A stretch of 64,000 nt of DNA from Margaritispora aquatica (lineage: Eukaryota > Ascomycota > Leotiomycetes > Helotiales > Discinellaceae), in the NCBI GenBank assembly GCA_007644065.1, contig VJWN01000007.1:3101855-3165854 (forward strand), in the 5' to 3' direction. This document shows positions 1 through 11,407 of this stretch, in pieces. Each line of letters opens with the position of its first letter. Position 1 is the first letter of the stretch. The position numbers and the translations under genes were made by a program. The notes under the pieces were generated by a model, which ran no database searches, was not told where the DNA came from, and worked only from the letters and a program-made list of their open reading frames with translations.

Positions 1-1538
1 AGAGTTGGGTGGCCAATGGTGTTATCTTCTGTTTCTTGGTCTTTGGGGATACCAGTTTGGCCAAAGGTGTTGAGTCCCCAGGAGAAAACATTTCCCTTGT
101 CATCAACTGCGAAGCTGTGATAATCTCCTGCTCCGAGCACGACAATCTTCTTGCGTTGAAGTCCAAATTCTCGAGGAATCAAAGCGCCCTTGGCGGTGCG
201 AGACACAACACGACGAGCGAGTTGTCCTTGCTCACCAGCACCCCAGATTGTAGTTTTTCCTTTGATATCAAGTGCAATGACATGGTTGGTACCAACGGCC
301 ATAGTCTTGATCTTTTTCAATTCCGGAATGTGCATCGGAATTCTTTGGGTGTGGATATTTTCGCGGAATCCGAGAATGCCATCGTTGCTCTGCAGATCGT
401 TAGAATTGAATATTTAGAAGAACGGCAACACTTACTCTAAAGGTTCCCCATCCATAAACCATTCCAGTAGTCGTAACGGCCCATGATGTGCTGTCACCGG
501 CAAAAATAGCAGCAAATTTATCGCCTTCTGCGAAATTGCTGGTGTCCACCTCTCGTGGCTCAGACTCATTTGGATTCAATCCAGAATCATCATCATCGTC
601 AGAGTCAGAATCAGAATCCTCTTCCGGCTTACTCTGATCGACCTCCTTCATCTTTCCATCTTGTGGAGTATCTCTTCCTAGAGCTCCCTGGTCATTGACA
701 CCCCAAGTCAAGATCTTGTTATCCTTGGTCAACGCAACGCAATGCATTCCACCTACAGCAAGCGCAACAACACCTACATCCTTGGCAGAAAGCTTTGGGT
801 TGAGACGTGGGCGAGTGACATCGATGACCTTCTTGCCGTCTGACCCTTTGACTGCACCAAGTCCGAGTTCACCCGCAGATCCTTCGCCAAAGACGTAAAC
901 ATCCAGAATTTGTGTAGGAGCTTCGTTAATAGTAGGAAGGACCTTGGCAGGTTTTGCAACTGGAGTCTTCTTAGGAGCAGCTACTTTAGCTGGTGCAGCT
1001 TTCTTTGGTTGTGCGACCTTCTTGACTGGCTCGGGTTCCTATGCGGGTCAGCGGCGAACACGAATCGGAGATAGGTGAATATACTTACTTCTTCAGATTC
1101 GGATTCAGATGCCTCTGAGACACTTGGTTCTTTAGGAGCTGGTGCCTTCTTCATAGTCTTGGGTGCTGCCTTTGCGATAGCTTTCTTCGGCGCAGTAATG
1201 GCTTTCTTTGGAGCGGCCTTGGCCTTTGTGGTAGCTTTCGAATCTGTGATTTTCGCTTTCTTGGTCACTGGCGCTTCCTCATCCTTTTCATCTTCTTCAT
1301 CGGAAGACTCTGCCTTTCTCTTCGCAGATTTTGCAACAGGTTTAGATGCTGTAGATCCTCCTGCAATTTTGGCCTCGACCTTTGCTTTGTTGGCTTGAGC
1401 CTTTGTGAGTCTTGGGGCCTTCGCGGGAGCTTTGGTGGGTTCGGGAGATGCTACTGAACTAGACTTTGCCTTTGTGACCTTGGTTTTGGACACCGTTTTG
1501 GGCTTCGCAGCCACAGCTGTTGTCTTCTTTGGAGGCAT
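1..1538 (-). CDS. RCC1: RCC1-type Ran guanine-nucleotide exchange factor, 3' end cut by window edge
   Basis: Exons 1089-1538, 436-1038 and 1-389 (minus strand); introns of 50 and 46 nt with GTAAGT donors, both phase 0. About 480 residues are visible; the C-terminus lies outside the window. The first ~190 residues are a basic, low-complexity Lys/Ala/Pro-rich tail (MPPKKTTAVAAKPK...) with an acidic Ser/Glu patch. RCC1 propeller blades follow, recognisable as VYVFGEGSAGELGLG, KILTWGVNDQGALGRD, GMVYGWGTFR, TTIWGAGEQGQLARR and NVFSWGLNTFGQTG, with an acidic insert (SDSDSDDDDDS) in the second visible blade. Known role of the family: it loads GTP onto Ran on chromatin and so drives nuclear transport and spindle assembly (S. 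pombe pim1, yeast SRM1). The basic tail fits chromatin or nuclear targeting (inference). A generic RCC1-repeat protein is the alternative, but tail plus propeller favours the Ran exchange factor. Confidence 0.88.
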
Positions 1539-2587
1539 ACTGATTGATGGTGCGAGAAGACACGCGAGTTGATTTCGAATGCGATCTTGAAGTGGGTATT
1601 TCCGACGATGATATGAAGATCAATTGACCTAGAGCTTCGTATTTACCGATCGCGACCAACAATAGATAGTTGATGAATCGAGTTTGGAAGTTGTCGAATG
1701 TTTGTGAAAGTCGCTCAGTCGCGTCGAGAATAACGATTTTTGGGCCAGGACCAGCAAGCCAGAAATTCGCCTAACCCCTGTAAGACTAGCGTTATTTATC
1801 CCAGAGCCTGAACGCTCACGCCAATCCAGGGGTCGCTTAATTGAATGTGCGAAAGTGTTATGCACACGGAAAATATTTCACACAATTGTTACAGAATGAA
1901 TTACCTACTCTTTTTTATAGAAAATGAGAAATCACAAATGTCTCATTTGAGTTATCCATAACAGAATTTCCAAGATTTCGGCAGCAGTTGCTTGTCAGAA
2001 TCTGCTGAGGTGAAAGCATCATTTCTCGCTTATTGTGGTTCCCTTGAAACTTCTTTGCACATAGGAGGCCCAAGTAGGTATGGTACAGCGTGATAAATGA
2101 TAAAGGGCTTAGAAGTGAATTATTCTATCAAACTAGAAGTATTGTATCTAGCTCTCCACGGCGAAAAACACAGAAGTAGATAAAGTATCGTATACTGTTA
2201 ACTCGATATGGAGATAGATATGTGCCCTACAAAGAACAAGACTAAGAAATGCTTAGAACAGCTACTTTCGAAGAATGCCTCGAACTCTTGTACTGGGTCT
2301 ATGAAAACAGGAAATGACCCAGGTACATCTTACGGAACCTGTTGTCCGTCTTTCGCTCTCCTTGTGGAAAAGAACAGGTAAAGTAAGTATAGCAATGCCA
2401 CGCTCGCTGGCTCGATCCATTGGCTGGTCAGTTTCTATCTATGCGTATCCTACAAGGCTGCTACTTATCCCATCACCACCTTCTTTATCAATGCAGTCAA
2501 GTCATTCAAATATCACCAAACTCCGACAATGCAAAGAATATCCTCTTATGCAAATGCACGCACATCGATCTTACAGTCATACGTCGA
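1539..2587. other. Intergenic stretch between RCC1 and SCY1-like genes
   Basis: This holds the upstream region of the RCC1 gene and the 3' flank of the SCY1-like gene, both on the minus strand. I see only short open frames without protein-like composition, and no RNA gene or repeat. Confidence 0.5.
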
Positions 2588-5500
2588 CTATATCAAACTC
2601 TCATAGGCATCCAACCCTGATTTTTGGGCTGTGGGCTTGATTTGACTTGCTGAATTGCCGCCAAAAGCAGACTGCGCTCGACTCGGCGGCGCCGAGGTGA
2701 AAGCCCCGAACGAAGCCGCTCCAGGAGGTGGTGGTAAAGAGAAACCATTGTTTGATGGCGGTGGTAGTGAGAATGAATTGTTACTTGCTATAGAAGGTCG
2801 ATTCATGCTTAAGGAGGACATTGAGGTGGTCATAGAGCCCAACGTTTGGGTAGGGGTTGTGGACGATGTCCATGGGTTGGCAGCTGGAGAAGTGGTACCC
2901 CAATTGACCGCCGACTGAGAAGGTTGTTGATATGAAGATATATTTTGAGATTGAGATTGCTGGCTCTGATATGGTGATACTGACGGCACTGTAGGTCGAT
3001 TGTAATTATTGATTGCCTGTGATTGGAAAGGTGCAGACGTGTATGTAGTTGGATGCTGTGGCTGATTTGTTGTGTTGAAGGCATTTTGTGGTTGCAGTGG
3101 TTGAGAGAATTGAGTTGAGCTGGGTGAAAGTGCGCCAAAGCTGGATAAATCCGGTGTTATGGTTCGCGAAGGACCTTGCTGTGGTCTCAATGTACTATTT
3201 ATTGAGCTTTGTGGCGTCGAAGCTGTTGTTGGGCTTGGTGTCGACCAAGAAAATGATGGTGCTTTCGCAATGTGCGCAGATGGCCTAGCAGGTTGAGCAA
3301 CTGCTGGTGCAGAATCCCACCCAGCATCCACAGAGTTTGTCACAGAGGACATCCCGGCATTTCCTTTCACTAGTCTTTCAAAATCGATCTCCGGGTCATC
3401 GGATGAACCTCCATTTGATGAAAATGCATTTGTGGCGCCGAAAGACAAGAAGTCATCGTTACTCGTCGCTTTCGAACCATTTGACCCGCCAAGTTCTTGC
3501 AGTTTCCTCGTTTGTTCAGATTCCACCCGCGTAGAAAGCAATTTGATAAGATCCATAAATGACTTAAATTGCACTAAGTCAAGTAATGGTCCCAAGCTCA
3601 TACTCCATAACACTGGGAGTATATCCATTGCGACGAAGTCGGCATCAGCAACGGTACCGACTTCACGAATGACATTTAGCGCAGCAATGGCCACAGCAGG
3701 CTCCTTTGTTTTGATGCCTTTAATTAGTGGAATAATCTTCTCCTGCATTGTGTACTTGTCAAGAGCTGTGGATGAACTCTTCTTGCTTGCTGCATTGTTC
3801 AGAATCCCGTTGAGCCCATCATTACTCGACGCAGGGTCATTTGACGCTCCACAGAGGATGGCAAAAGCCTCAAGGCCACGCACTTTGATTCCCAGACTGC
3901 TTGTCTTGGTGAAGACGGAAGCAATAACTGGGAAGAGCTCATTTTTGATGGTAGAAAAGTCGAGCACGGGCAAAATTATAGGCAAGCTCCTCAGTGCGGC
4001 ATCGACAATTGTGTGGGTAGGAGACTCGATGGCAAGGTGTATTATTGGTAGGATATCTATTAACTATCAGTAAATATATAAACGAATTAGAGAAACACGT
4101 ACCATCCTTGAATTCCTTGCCTGAACAATTATTGGTTATTTCTTTCACATTCTCTAACAGAACCATCAGTCCAGCTTCCTTTGCTGGATCTCGCTCTGGT
4201 GCGGCCTTGGCATTGGCGGGTGATAAGAATATCTCTCTTAAACGGGGAATTATCTTTTCTGTAAAGGGTCGCCGTCCTGATGGTAGTAAATCAATAAGCT
4301 TAAAGATGTTTTGCAGTATTAGAGAGAGGATCTCCCGGTCTTTCATCTCTTCCAATAGGGCAGGAAGAACCTTTTTGTCAAGCACCGACTTCGGAAATGA
4401 TGGTAATACTCTCGAAAGACCTCTCATGAACTGTGCTTTCTCATTCGGGGTTTTCGCTGGTAATGAGTCAAGGAACCGGATGGTTGAAATCAATATATTG
4501 TCAAAATAGGCACTCTGCTGAAATTCCTTCGCCGTCATGCGCTGGGCCGGCCTCCTCGTTATTAACCTGGGTAGCACAGATGCCGTCAAATCTTTTGGGA
4601 GTGTTCTCGACGATAAGAACCCATTTGCTGCTGATGGGATCGTCGAGGAGGAAGCAAATAGCCGCTTGTAGGTTGAAATACTCGAATTCGCCTGAAGTGG
4701 TGATACATGTGGAGAATTGTAAAGAGCAATGATGAGAAGCCCCAGCGAGAACATGTCGGCTGCCATATTGAGATTAGAGTCTAAGACGAAGTCCGGAGAC
4801 GCATAGTCGAGGTTCATCTGGACTGAGCGAGGTAATCGAGGATCAACGTTGAGTGTTTCCGAGAGATTAATAGGAATTACAGAGGTCGGCTTGTTTGAAC
4901 CTTCTGGTGGACTGGCAAAACTCAGCCCGCTAATCTTCCAGTCTGACTACCTTTTGGTCAGTTTATATGTCCAAAAACTTTGGAACGAACTCTTCTTACC
5001 TTTGCGTTCACAAATACGGCGTCTGGAGTCAGATTGCCATGTACAAGACCAGCATTCTCGTGTAGGAACTCCAAAGCTTTACTAATTTGCTCCAATCCTT
5101 TTTGTATCTCCAGTTCATCAATCTCAAATTCTCTCCTCCTCCTACCTCCTTCTCCATCCTCCGTGACAAATCGGCTCGATCGACCGCCAACACCTCCCGC
5201 CCTTTCTTGCTCATCTTTTTCCTGTAGTAGCCCAGACAGCGACGCTGTTACAGTTTCTGTTGCAAACTGCAATCCGCCGTTTCGTGTATCTTCCACAGGC
5301 TCGACCAACTCCAAGATATTGGGATGCCGTAATCGTGCTAGGGAAGATGCCTCTTTCTTCAGCCTTTCTACCACTTCCTCTGTGGCCTTTTTCATCGACG
5401 AAGCACTCGACCGACTGAGCGAGCCACTATGCGCATCCAATGATTTCCTATCGAACACAAAAATAGAAGCTGCCTTGCCCGTAGACTTCTTCTTCGCGTC

Positions 5501-5599
5501 GTATATCTTCCATGGTCCTGATGTCGAGCTAGGTGTTGCTGCCACGGAGTAATTCGAGTTGATGTTTGACGAGAACGACTTCAAGGCCGAGCTGAACAT
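2588..5599 (-). CDS. SCY1: SCY1-like pseudokinase with HEAT region (SCYL2 type)
   Basis: Exons 5000-5599, 4103-4946 and 2588-4056; introns of 53 and 46 nt; 970 residues. The start MFSSALKSFSSNIN is chosen over an in-frame ATG eight codons upstream because it matches the family N-terminus. Residues ~1-330 form a protein-kinase fold lacking catalytic signatures: the catalytic loop reads HGNLTPDAVFVN where active kinases have HRDLKPxNxLL, and the DFG position reads SGL. Residues ~330-620 form an alpha-helical HEAT-like region (RVLPSFPKSVLDKKVLPALL; IESPTHTIVDAALRSLPIIL). The tail (~650-970) is Gln/Ser/Pro/Thr-rich and probably disordered. Known role: Scy1/SCYL proteins work in clathrin-dependent Golgi and endosome traffic. 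The gene is divergent from the aminotransferase gene, 572 bp between starts. Confidence 0.88.
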
Positions 5600-6171
5600 C
5601 TTTGCTTTAGTTCCAACACACAATTACTTTCGCACAAACTCCTTGATATGTTGTTTCCTCCAGATGCGCATTGGTAGCCGGTTGCACTGAGTTACGCCTG
5701 TCGCCCTGCGGGGTGCTTGTGGGACTATAATTACTGGTAGTTGTTTTGTAACTGCTAGCTGTCGACTTCTGATACAATTCTGCTGAGTTGCCAAAAACCC
5801 AACGAAGAAGTCCTAGATCTAGACTAAAAAACCTTGAGCTTCGTACTATCAGTCCACAGCAGCAGTAACGCAAAACAAAATATTATCTGATTCGTCCCAA
5901 GAAAACATATAATACTAGACAAGGCTGAGATATTCTGGGAACGGAATGGTTCCCGACGGGAACAAGCCAGCTTGCCAAGCCACAGACAGCTGCGCGGATG
6001 TCGTCGCTTGGTGACGGCTCCGATTTAGGAGTTGAAGGAAATATATTGACATTCTGAACTCTGACTCAATAACATCGCAACCACGACTCTGTGCGACTAT
6101 TAAAGATTGGGAGGATCTTCCTGTGTGATTTGAATCTACCTCTCCTCTCTGCCACTTTTTAATTTACTAAA
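5600..6171. promoter_or_regulatory. Shared divergent promoter, SCY1-like / aminotransferase
   Basis: This lies between two divergent start codons. It contains a perfect inverted repeat, GTTCCCG-A-CGGGAAC, at 5949-5963, centred about 216 bp upstream of the aminotransferase ATG. Its core CCG-N-CGG is an everted pair of the triplets that Zn2Cys6 regulators bind. Function is inferred. Confidence 0.4.
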
Positions 6172-7456
6172 ATGCTTCGTCAATTGAGTGCGCGGGGTGT
6201 TTTCAAGCAATCACCCTCGAGGCTGGTGGCTGCTTGGGAAGCTTCAAGATTGAGATTTATCTCAACAGAGGCACAGCTAGCAGATATTGAGCCCTCAAAG
6301 CTGTCTATCACCAAGACTACTACTCCCAAAGAACTCGTTCCACCAAATGAATTGGTCTTTGGACGAACATTCACAGGTACACCGCCCACTCTGCAGCGCG
6401 CCTCATTTTTCTGCTGAAGAAAGCTAATTGCAAACAGATCATATGCTCTCGATTGAGTGGACAGCAAAAGATGGATGGCTTCCAGCACGCATCACGCCCT
6501 ATCAGAATCTCTCCCTGGATCCTGCATCTTGCGTCTTCCATTATGCATTTGAGTGTTTTGAGGGAATGAAAGCATACAAAGACTCCAAGGGACAAGTGCG
6601 GTTGTTTCGCCCAACCAAGAACATGGAGCGCATGAATAAATCATCTGCACGCATTGCATTGCCTACCTTCGACCAGCCAGCTATGATCGAGTTGATTGCC
6701 AAGTTCGCCGCCATGGAGAAGCGCTTCATTCCAGACACAAAAGGATACTCGCTCTATCTTCGCCCAACCATGATCGGCACACAGCGCACTCTTGGTGTCG
6801 GTCCACCAGGAAGTGCTTTGCTCTACGTTATCGCATCCCCGGTCGGTCCGTACTACCCCACAGGATTCAAGGCTGTCTCTCTAGAAGCAACTGATTATGC
6901 TGTCCGAGCATGGCCTGGAGGTGTTGGTGACAAGAAGCTGGGTGCTAACTACGCCCCCTGCATCCTGCCACAACTCGAAGCAGCGAAGCGAGGCTTCCAC
7001 CAAAACCTATGGCTCTTCGGCGAGGAGGAGTATGTCACTGAGGTTGGAACAATGAACATGTTCGTTGCCATGAAGAACAAGACTACGGGACAGAACGAGC
7101 TTCTTACTGCTCCATTGGATGGCACGATCCTCGAGGGTGTCACTCGTGATTCAATTCTCTCGCTTGCACGTGAAAAGCTTGAGCCGCTTGGGTGGAAGAT
7201 CATCGAGCGAAAGTACACGATGGGAGAGCTATCTGAAGCTTCAAAGGAAGGCCGTCTACTCGAAGCGTTCGGAGCAGGCACAGCCGCCGTTGTGAGTCCA
7301 GTAAGGAACATAAGCTGGAAGGGTGAATTGGTCGACTGTGGATTGAAGCAGGACTCGGAGGCTGGAGAGATCGCACAAAAGATGAAGGATTGGATTGAGG
7401 CGAGACAATATGGTGATGAGGAGCATGAGTGGAGTTATGTTGTCCCTGGTCAATAG
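6172..7456 (+). CDS. BAT1: Branched-chain amino acid aminotransferase, mitochondrial form
   Basis: Exons 6172-6376 and 6438-7456; the intron is 61 nt (GTACAC...CAACAG-type end AAACAG); 407 residues. It transfers the amino group between Leu/Ile/Val and 2-oxoglutarate using PLP, the last step of branched-chain synthesis and the first of breakdown. The N-terminus ([18 protein letters not shown]...RFISTEA) is basic and Ser/Arg-rich like a mitochondrial presequence. Class IV aminotransferase marks are present: [14 protein letters not shown], the PLP-lysine region [18 protein letters not shown], the signature region [14 protein letters not shown], and [11 protein letters not shown] near the end. 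Length fits the eukaryotic family. The gene stands alone; a palindrome upstream may bind a zinc-cluster regulator. Confidence 0.95.
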
Positions 7457-8691
7457 TTGATTTCTTTAGATATGGCGGGAGGGGAGACGACGTGGGGAAA
7501 AGTAGATTTCGTTACCTGCTTGTATAATATTTCCAGAACCGTAGGAGACACAAAAGGGCGGCTTCTTTGAGTTGGCTGGCTTCTCATTGAGCCTCGAGCA
7601 ATATTAGCGCATCTGGCGGCTATGCTCTCAAAATTCAAAATTCATAATCTACAAACCCGAAAGACTCGGCTTCATCTCTCTTCGTCTTTCCCCTCGGCCG
7701 CATCTTCTTCTCATCTTCTTCTCCCTCACCTCAACTCACCCCAAGACACCACTAATTACTTACCAACTCATCTCTCAATTCGAACAGACTGCTCTGGCTG
7801 TTCTGTTGCACATCGCACACGAACACTGGGGTCCCCGGTCCTAGTCCAACTCAAGGTCTTGAAGCCAACGCCGTCTGTCTCTGGTGCTTGAGCCGGTTCA
7901 CCCACCTCCCTCCACCTCCCAATACTGTAGATTTTGTGTGTGGGTGAGGGGTCTAATGTCCTGTTTGTTGCACATCGCAGCGCGACGCAGGGATCGAGTT
8001 GATGCAGCCTGCAAGCCTGCGAGCCGTCTTTGCGTGGATGCGTCGATGGATCTGGTGATGGGAAGCGAGAAAAGTTTTGGGGTTGGTATGGGCGGGTGTG
8101 CAGGCTAGGGTGACAGGGTGTGAGGGTTAGCTGAGTGGTAGTGTGATTTTGAGATATGACCGGGATTGAGATATTTAGTTCGAACACACATGTCTATTGG
8201 GGTTGGGAGTGAATTTGAAGGTAAGGGATTGGATTAGGGTATATTTGAGAGAGTGGTTGTTAATTGTTGGGTTGCAGTAGGTAAAAATCATATATGATAC
8301 TCATCTATGGATTTACAGATAGTCGGAGCTCTCAGTGCGCAAGTAAGAAGAACACTTCTTTAAGACTGTACACAATACCTTTTTTTTTTTTTTTTGCCAA
8401 ACGGAACATCAATATCGGTCGGGTCATTTGTTTGATATTCCATCTCTCCCATAACGCAAAGAAAAGCGACCTAGTCACGCCCACCAGATTGGACGCATGT
8501 CACCACCAAAAGCTCATCTTCGCACAAAGATAACGTATGTACACCCAAGCAACACACCGCTTCTATCATCGCCCCATCAATATTCCCCAATATCTGATGC
8601 TTTCTTTATTCACCATGCACCTAGCCATCCCTCCTTCTATGCCAAGCCCTGACCTGTGACATTCGAAATTGAGATTCAGGACAGTACGGAT
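7457..8691. other. Convergent intergenic stretch with a poly-T run
   Basis: This lies between the 3' ends of the aminotransferase and complex I genes. It contains a 16-base T run at 8380-8395 and two copies of a short word (TGTTGCACATCGCA) near 7804 and 7966. The open frames here lack protein-like composition. No gene is supported. Confidence 0.5.
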
Positions 8692-9189
8692 CTACTTGTC
8701 TTCTGGCTCCTTCAAGATCCCCTCAACTTCAAGTCTCCTTCGTGCTTCCTCGAGAGCCCAAGTTTGTATCCTGCAACAGCATTAGTTATCGTCTCCGTAT
8801 ATCGGCCGCCCTTCCAGCTATTTGCTGCATTCCCATCTCCACTCCATCTTCCAGACTCCATGATGTCGTTATTCTCCCAATCCAAGAGCGCGCGGGCAGA
8901 CTCACGAAGTATCAGGCTTGAAAGCATATCCCACAACACCCAGTCCCAAGCTCCCAAAGAAACCCCACATCCAAATCCCCTCCCACCCCTCCTTCTCAAC
9001 CTTCTCGCCAGGCTTGACGCCAAACAGCCATCCCGAAGGTGGATCGTAGTGATCTTCGTGTGCGTGGTCTGCTGCTCGCACTGACTTCGATGTGCTGAAT
9101 GCCTTGATTGATTGTGTGCTTTGGATCTTCTGGGTTTTGGAGACACTGCTCGCGGCGCGCAACGCGACTGATGGTCGGGGAACAGGCAT
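8692..9189 (-). CDS. NDUFB11: Complex I small membrane subunit, ESSS/NDUFB11 type
   Basis: Exons 8906-9189 and 8692-8770 with a 135-nt intron (GTGAGT...TTGCAG); 120 residues. The second exon restores the conserved end SIQTWALEEARRRLEVEG, which argues strongly for this splice. The N-terminus (MPVPRPSVALRAASSVSKT...FSTSKSVRA) is basic and resembles a mitochondrial presequence. Then come HEDHYDPPSGWLFGVKPGE and a single membrane helix (GIWMWGFFGSLGLGVVGYAF). Short proteins with this arrangement are accessory subunits of the proton-pumping arm of NADH:ubiquinone oxidoreductase in the inner mitochondrial membrane. The family call is from remembered pattern, not a search. Confidence 0.8.
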
Positions 9190-10397
9190 GCTGTGGGTGC
9201 AATTGTTTGTGCTCCTCGGAATGATTGTCTGCGAGTATTGAGTGTTGTGAAGAGATGGTCAAGACGTTAGGTGGATGTTGTCGTCGACGATGACTGTTGT
9301 GAATTGCGAGGTGAGGTGCTGAATTGAAGTCGCTTCTCGGCCAGCATTAGCGCTGCCGAAGCGCCGGAAGTTGACACAAAGAATTCAATGCCGTGCTGAG
9401 GGGGTTCCAACTGTCATGTGTATGTCATGTTTATGATTAAATTGATTCATATCGAGTAGAGACCCGTTGACAAACACGACCGTCTGGCTTCAGAAGCTTT
9501 ATTTCTATCAAATCATGATTGTTACGGTGTCGCGGTGTTCCTCCAGGCTCGGGAATCGGGGTGTGATGAAGAGAATCAATCATATCAACCGGCAAGATGG
9601 CTTCTCACTTTGCTCTCAAGCCTGGGTATCATTACACTTCTTGTGAGCATGCTATATATTGCCATCTTCTTCATATTATTCTTACAATTCCATCGCTGCG
9701 TTGTTTGATCTCCCAGTTAATTGATAGCTTGCTGCCGGGTGAGCGGCAGGTTTGTTTGACTTCCTTTTGCAAGCATAATGTAGCAGACTTGAGAGCAAAT
9801 AAAAATATTCTAAACACCACCAATCTGACAGCTTGACAGATCATAGCAACGAGCTTGAGTCTCTATGCAAATAGGCCCCCTATCGATGTTCAGGCTCACC
9901 ATGCAAGTGATCAGCGGCGCTATCACTAAAGCTAGATTACCTTTCTGTGGGTGTATGATTGAGTAAAACGTGTTGAGATGAACATACGAAATGCACAAAT
10001 GCGCCATCGGGAAGCATCACCTGTCATTAGATTTAGGAAATCTCGAGATTTCGAACTTGTTGTTATTGAGCAAGCCATTACGAGGTATGGTTCTAATAAT
10101 TGTACTGCGATATACTATATTTTGTTGCGTAACGAATAAGGTAAATAGCATCATATTCTGCATTGCCAACATTTCGTTCGTTCTTTTCAACACGTACTAC
10201 TATGTAACATAGTGCGAACAACATCAGCTAAACCTAAATCTAAGAATTGGAAGAGATACCCAACAATTCCGGTAACCAAGCAAATCAACCACGAACTATG
10301 ATCCAGATCGAGGCATTGCAGCATAGGTATTCCATTGTTGACTGAGTTGCATGTGCGACTGGTCACCATTGATTTGCACCTGGGCGCATTCGACAAG
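9190..10397. other. Intergenic stretch
   Basis: This is the upstream region of the complex I subunit gene and the 3' flank of the next gene. A possible tiny plus-strand exon begins with ATG at 9597 and is followed by a GTGAGC donor, but nothing supports it further. No gene is called. Confidence 0.45.
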
Positions 10398-11407
10398 TCA
10401 CTTCCATCGAGATTCTGCAGCCTTTTTCACTACATCGGCGTGTTAGCAGGTTCCTTCATTTTGCAAAAGAGCCACTTACAAACACAGAGTTGCGAGGTTA
10501 GCTCATCAATGTCCCGGAATTCCAAAAAGCCCAGTTGAGCAGCGACATAAAATGCCGGCTTATTGAATTTTGGCCCCTGATCGCTTCCAGGATTCCTGAA
10601 GAGCTCCAATTCCTCAATTCGACCAGCCGCATATGCCGAGTTATCAGGATGCATGGGGTGCTGATATGCTCTATTTCTCTTAAACTTCTCGACATCAAAT
10701 ATATCAATCGGTGGCAGGAAGTCCAAGCATAAGGTGTCGCAAATGCGGTCTGCGAGCTCGCTTTCTCCCAAACGATAGTCAAATTGCTCCCAAAGCAGCA
10801 AAGACTCTCGAAAGCTGGTGGCCGCGTCTGGTTTGTTCTCCGAATTTTTGGCCGTGTAGTCGGTGCTTGGTTCAAATAGTGTTTGGTCTGAGCAGGTGGC
10901 ATTCCAATGGTTCATCGCATCACCAACAGCGTCTATCAAACCATCTTCCATCGTATTCTTTAATTTAGCACGTCTTGCTCTCTCGTCGCCTCCAATCTCA
11001 ATATATCTTGCGGGATAGAGCTTTGGATTTGGATGTCCGAAACTATCTCCAACTTTTCTCTTGGATTTAGCACGTCCCATTCTCTGCACACCAACCTCGA
11101 TGTATCGTGCGGGATGGAAGTATCGATGCGTATTTCGGACGCTGTGCCGCTTTATGGGAGGCGCAATGAACGGATTAGAAAAGTTTAAGGACATGGGTGT
11201 GGCAGGAGCTCTAACAAGTACGCTCGATACTATTGAGTGTAGTGGTGAGGGTAAAGGTGATAGTTGTGGTGTTTTCGAGGTGAGTTTGACTCTTTTGTTT
11301 CCAATAGCTACTTCGGCCTCGTTGTTATTTGATCCAAGCATTTCTGCTCCTGCTTCTACCTGCATTGATCTCCCAGATGGGAGAAGAGTCCGGCCTCTTT
11401 TGTTCAT
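10398..11407 (-). CDS. Unrecognised protein with duplicated PARYIE motif
   Basis: Exons 10480-11407 and 10398-10429; the 50-nt intron has GTAAGT, a TGCTAAC branch site and TAG. Splicing replaces the read-through end with LKKAAESRWK; 319 residues. I do not recognise the family. The protein has no signal peptide or membrane segment. Its first ~100 residues are basic and Ser/Pro-rich. A ~30-residue unit is then repeated: FHPARYIEVGVQRMGRAKSK and LYPARYIEIGGDERARRAKL. The C-terminal half is mixed and acidic (LGESELADRICDTLCLDFLP; AYAAGRIEELELFRNPG) and looks folded. The start at 11407 has a good context (AAAATGA); an in-frame ATG at 11515 would add 36 residues. Confidence 0.6.

Noticed and set aside
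2588..5599. Active protein kinase
   Set aside because: Catalytic-loop and DFG residues are replaced (HGNLTP, SGL), as in SCY1-family pseudokinases.
7768..8187. 139-codon open frame on the minus strand between two convergent genes
   Set aside because: It is rich in Thr/His/Pro/Arg from GC-skewed sequence, has no domain, and overlaps equally open frames on the other strand.
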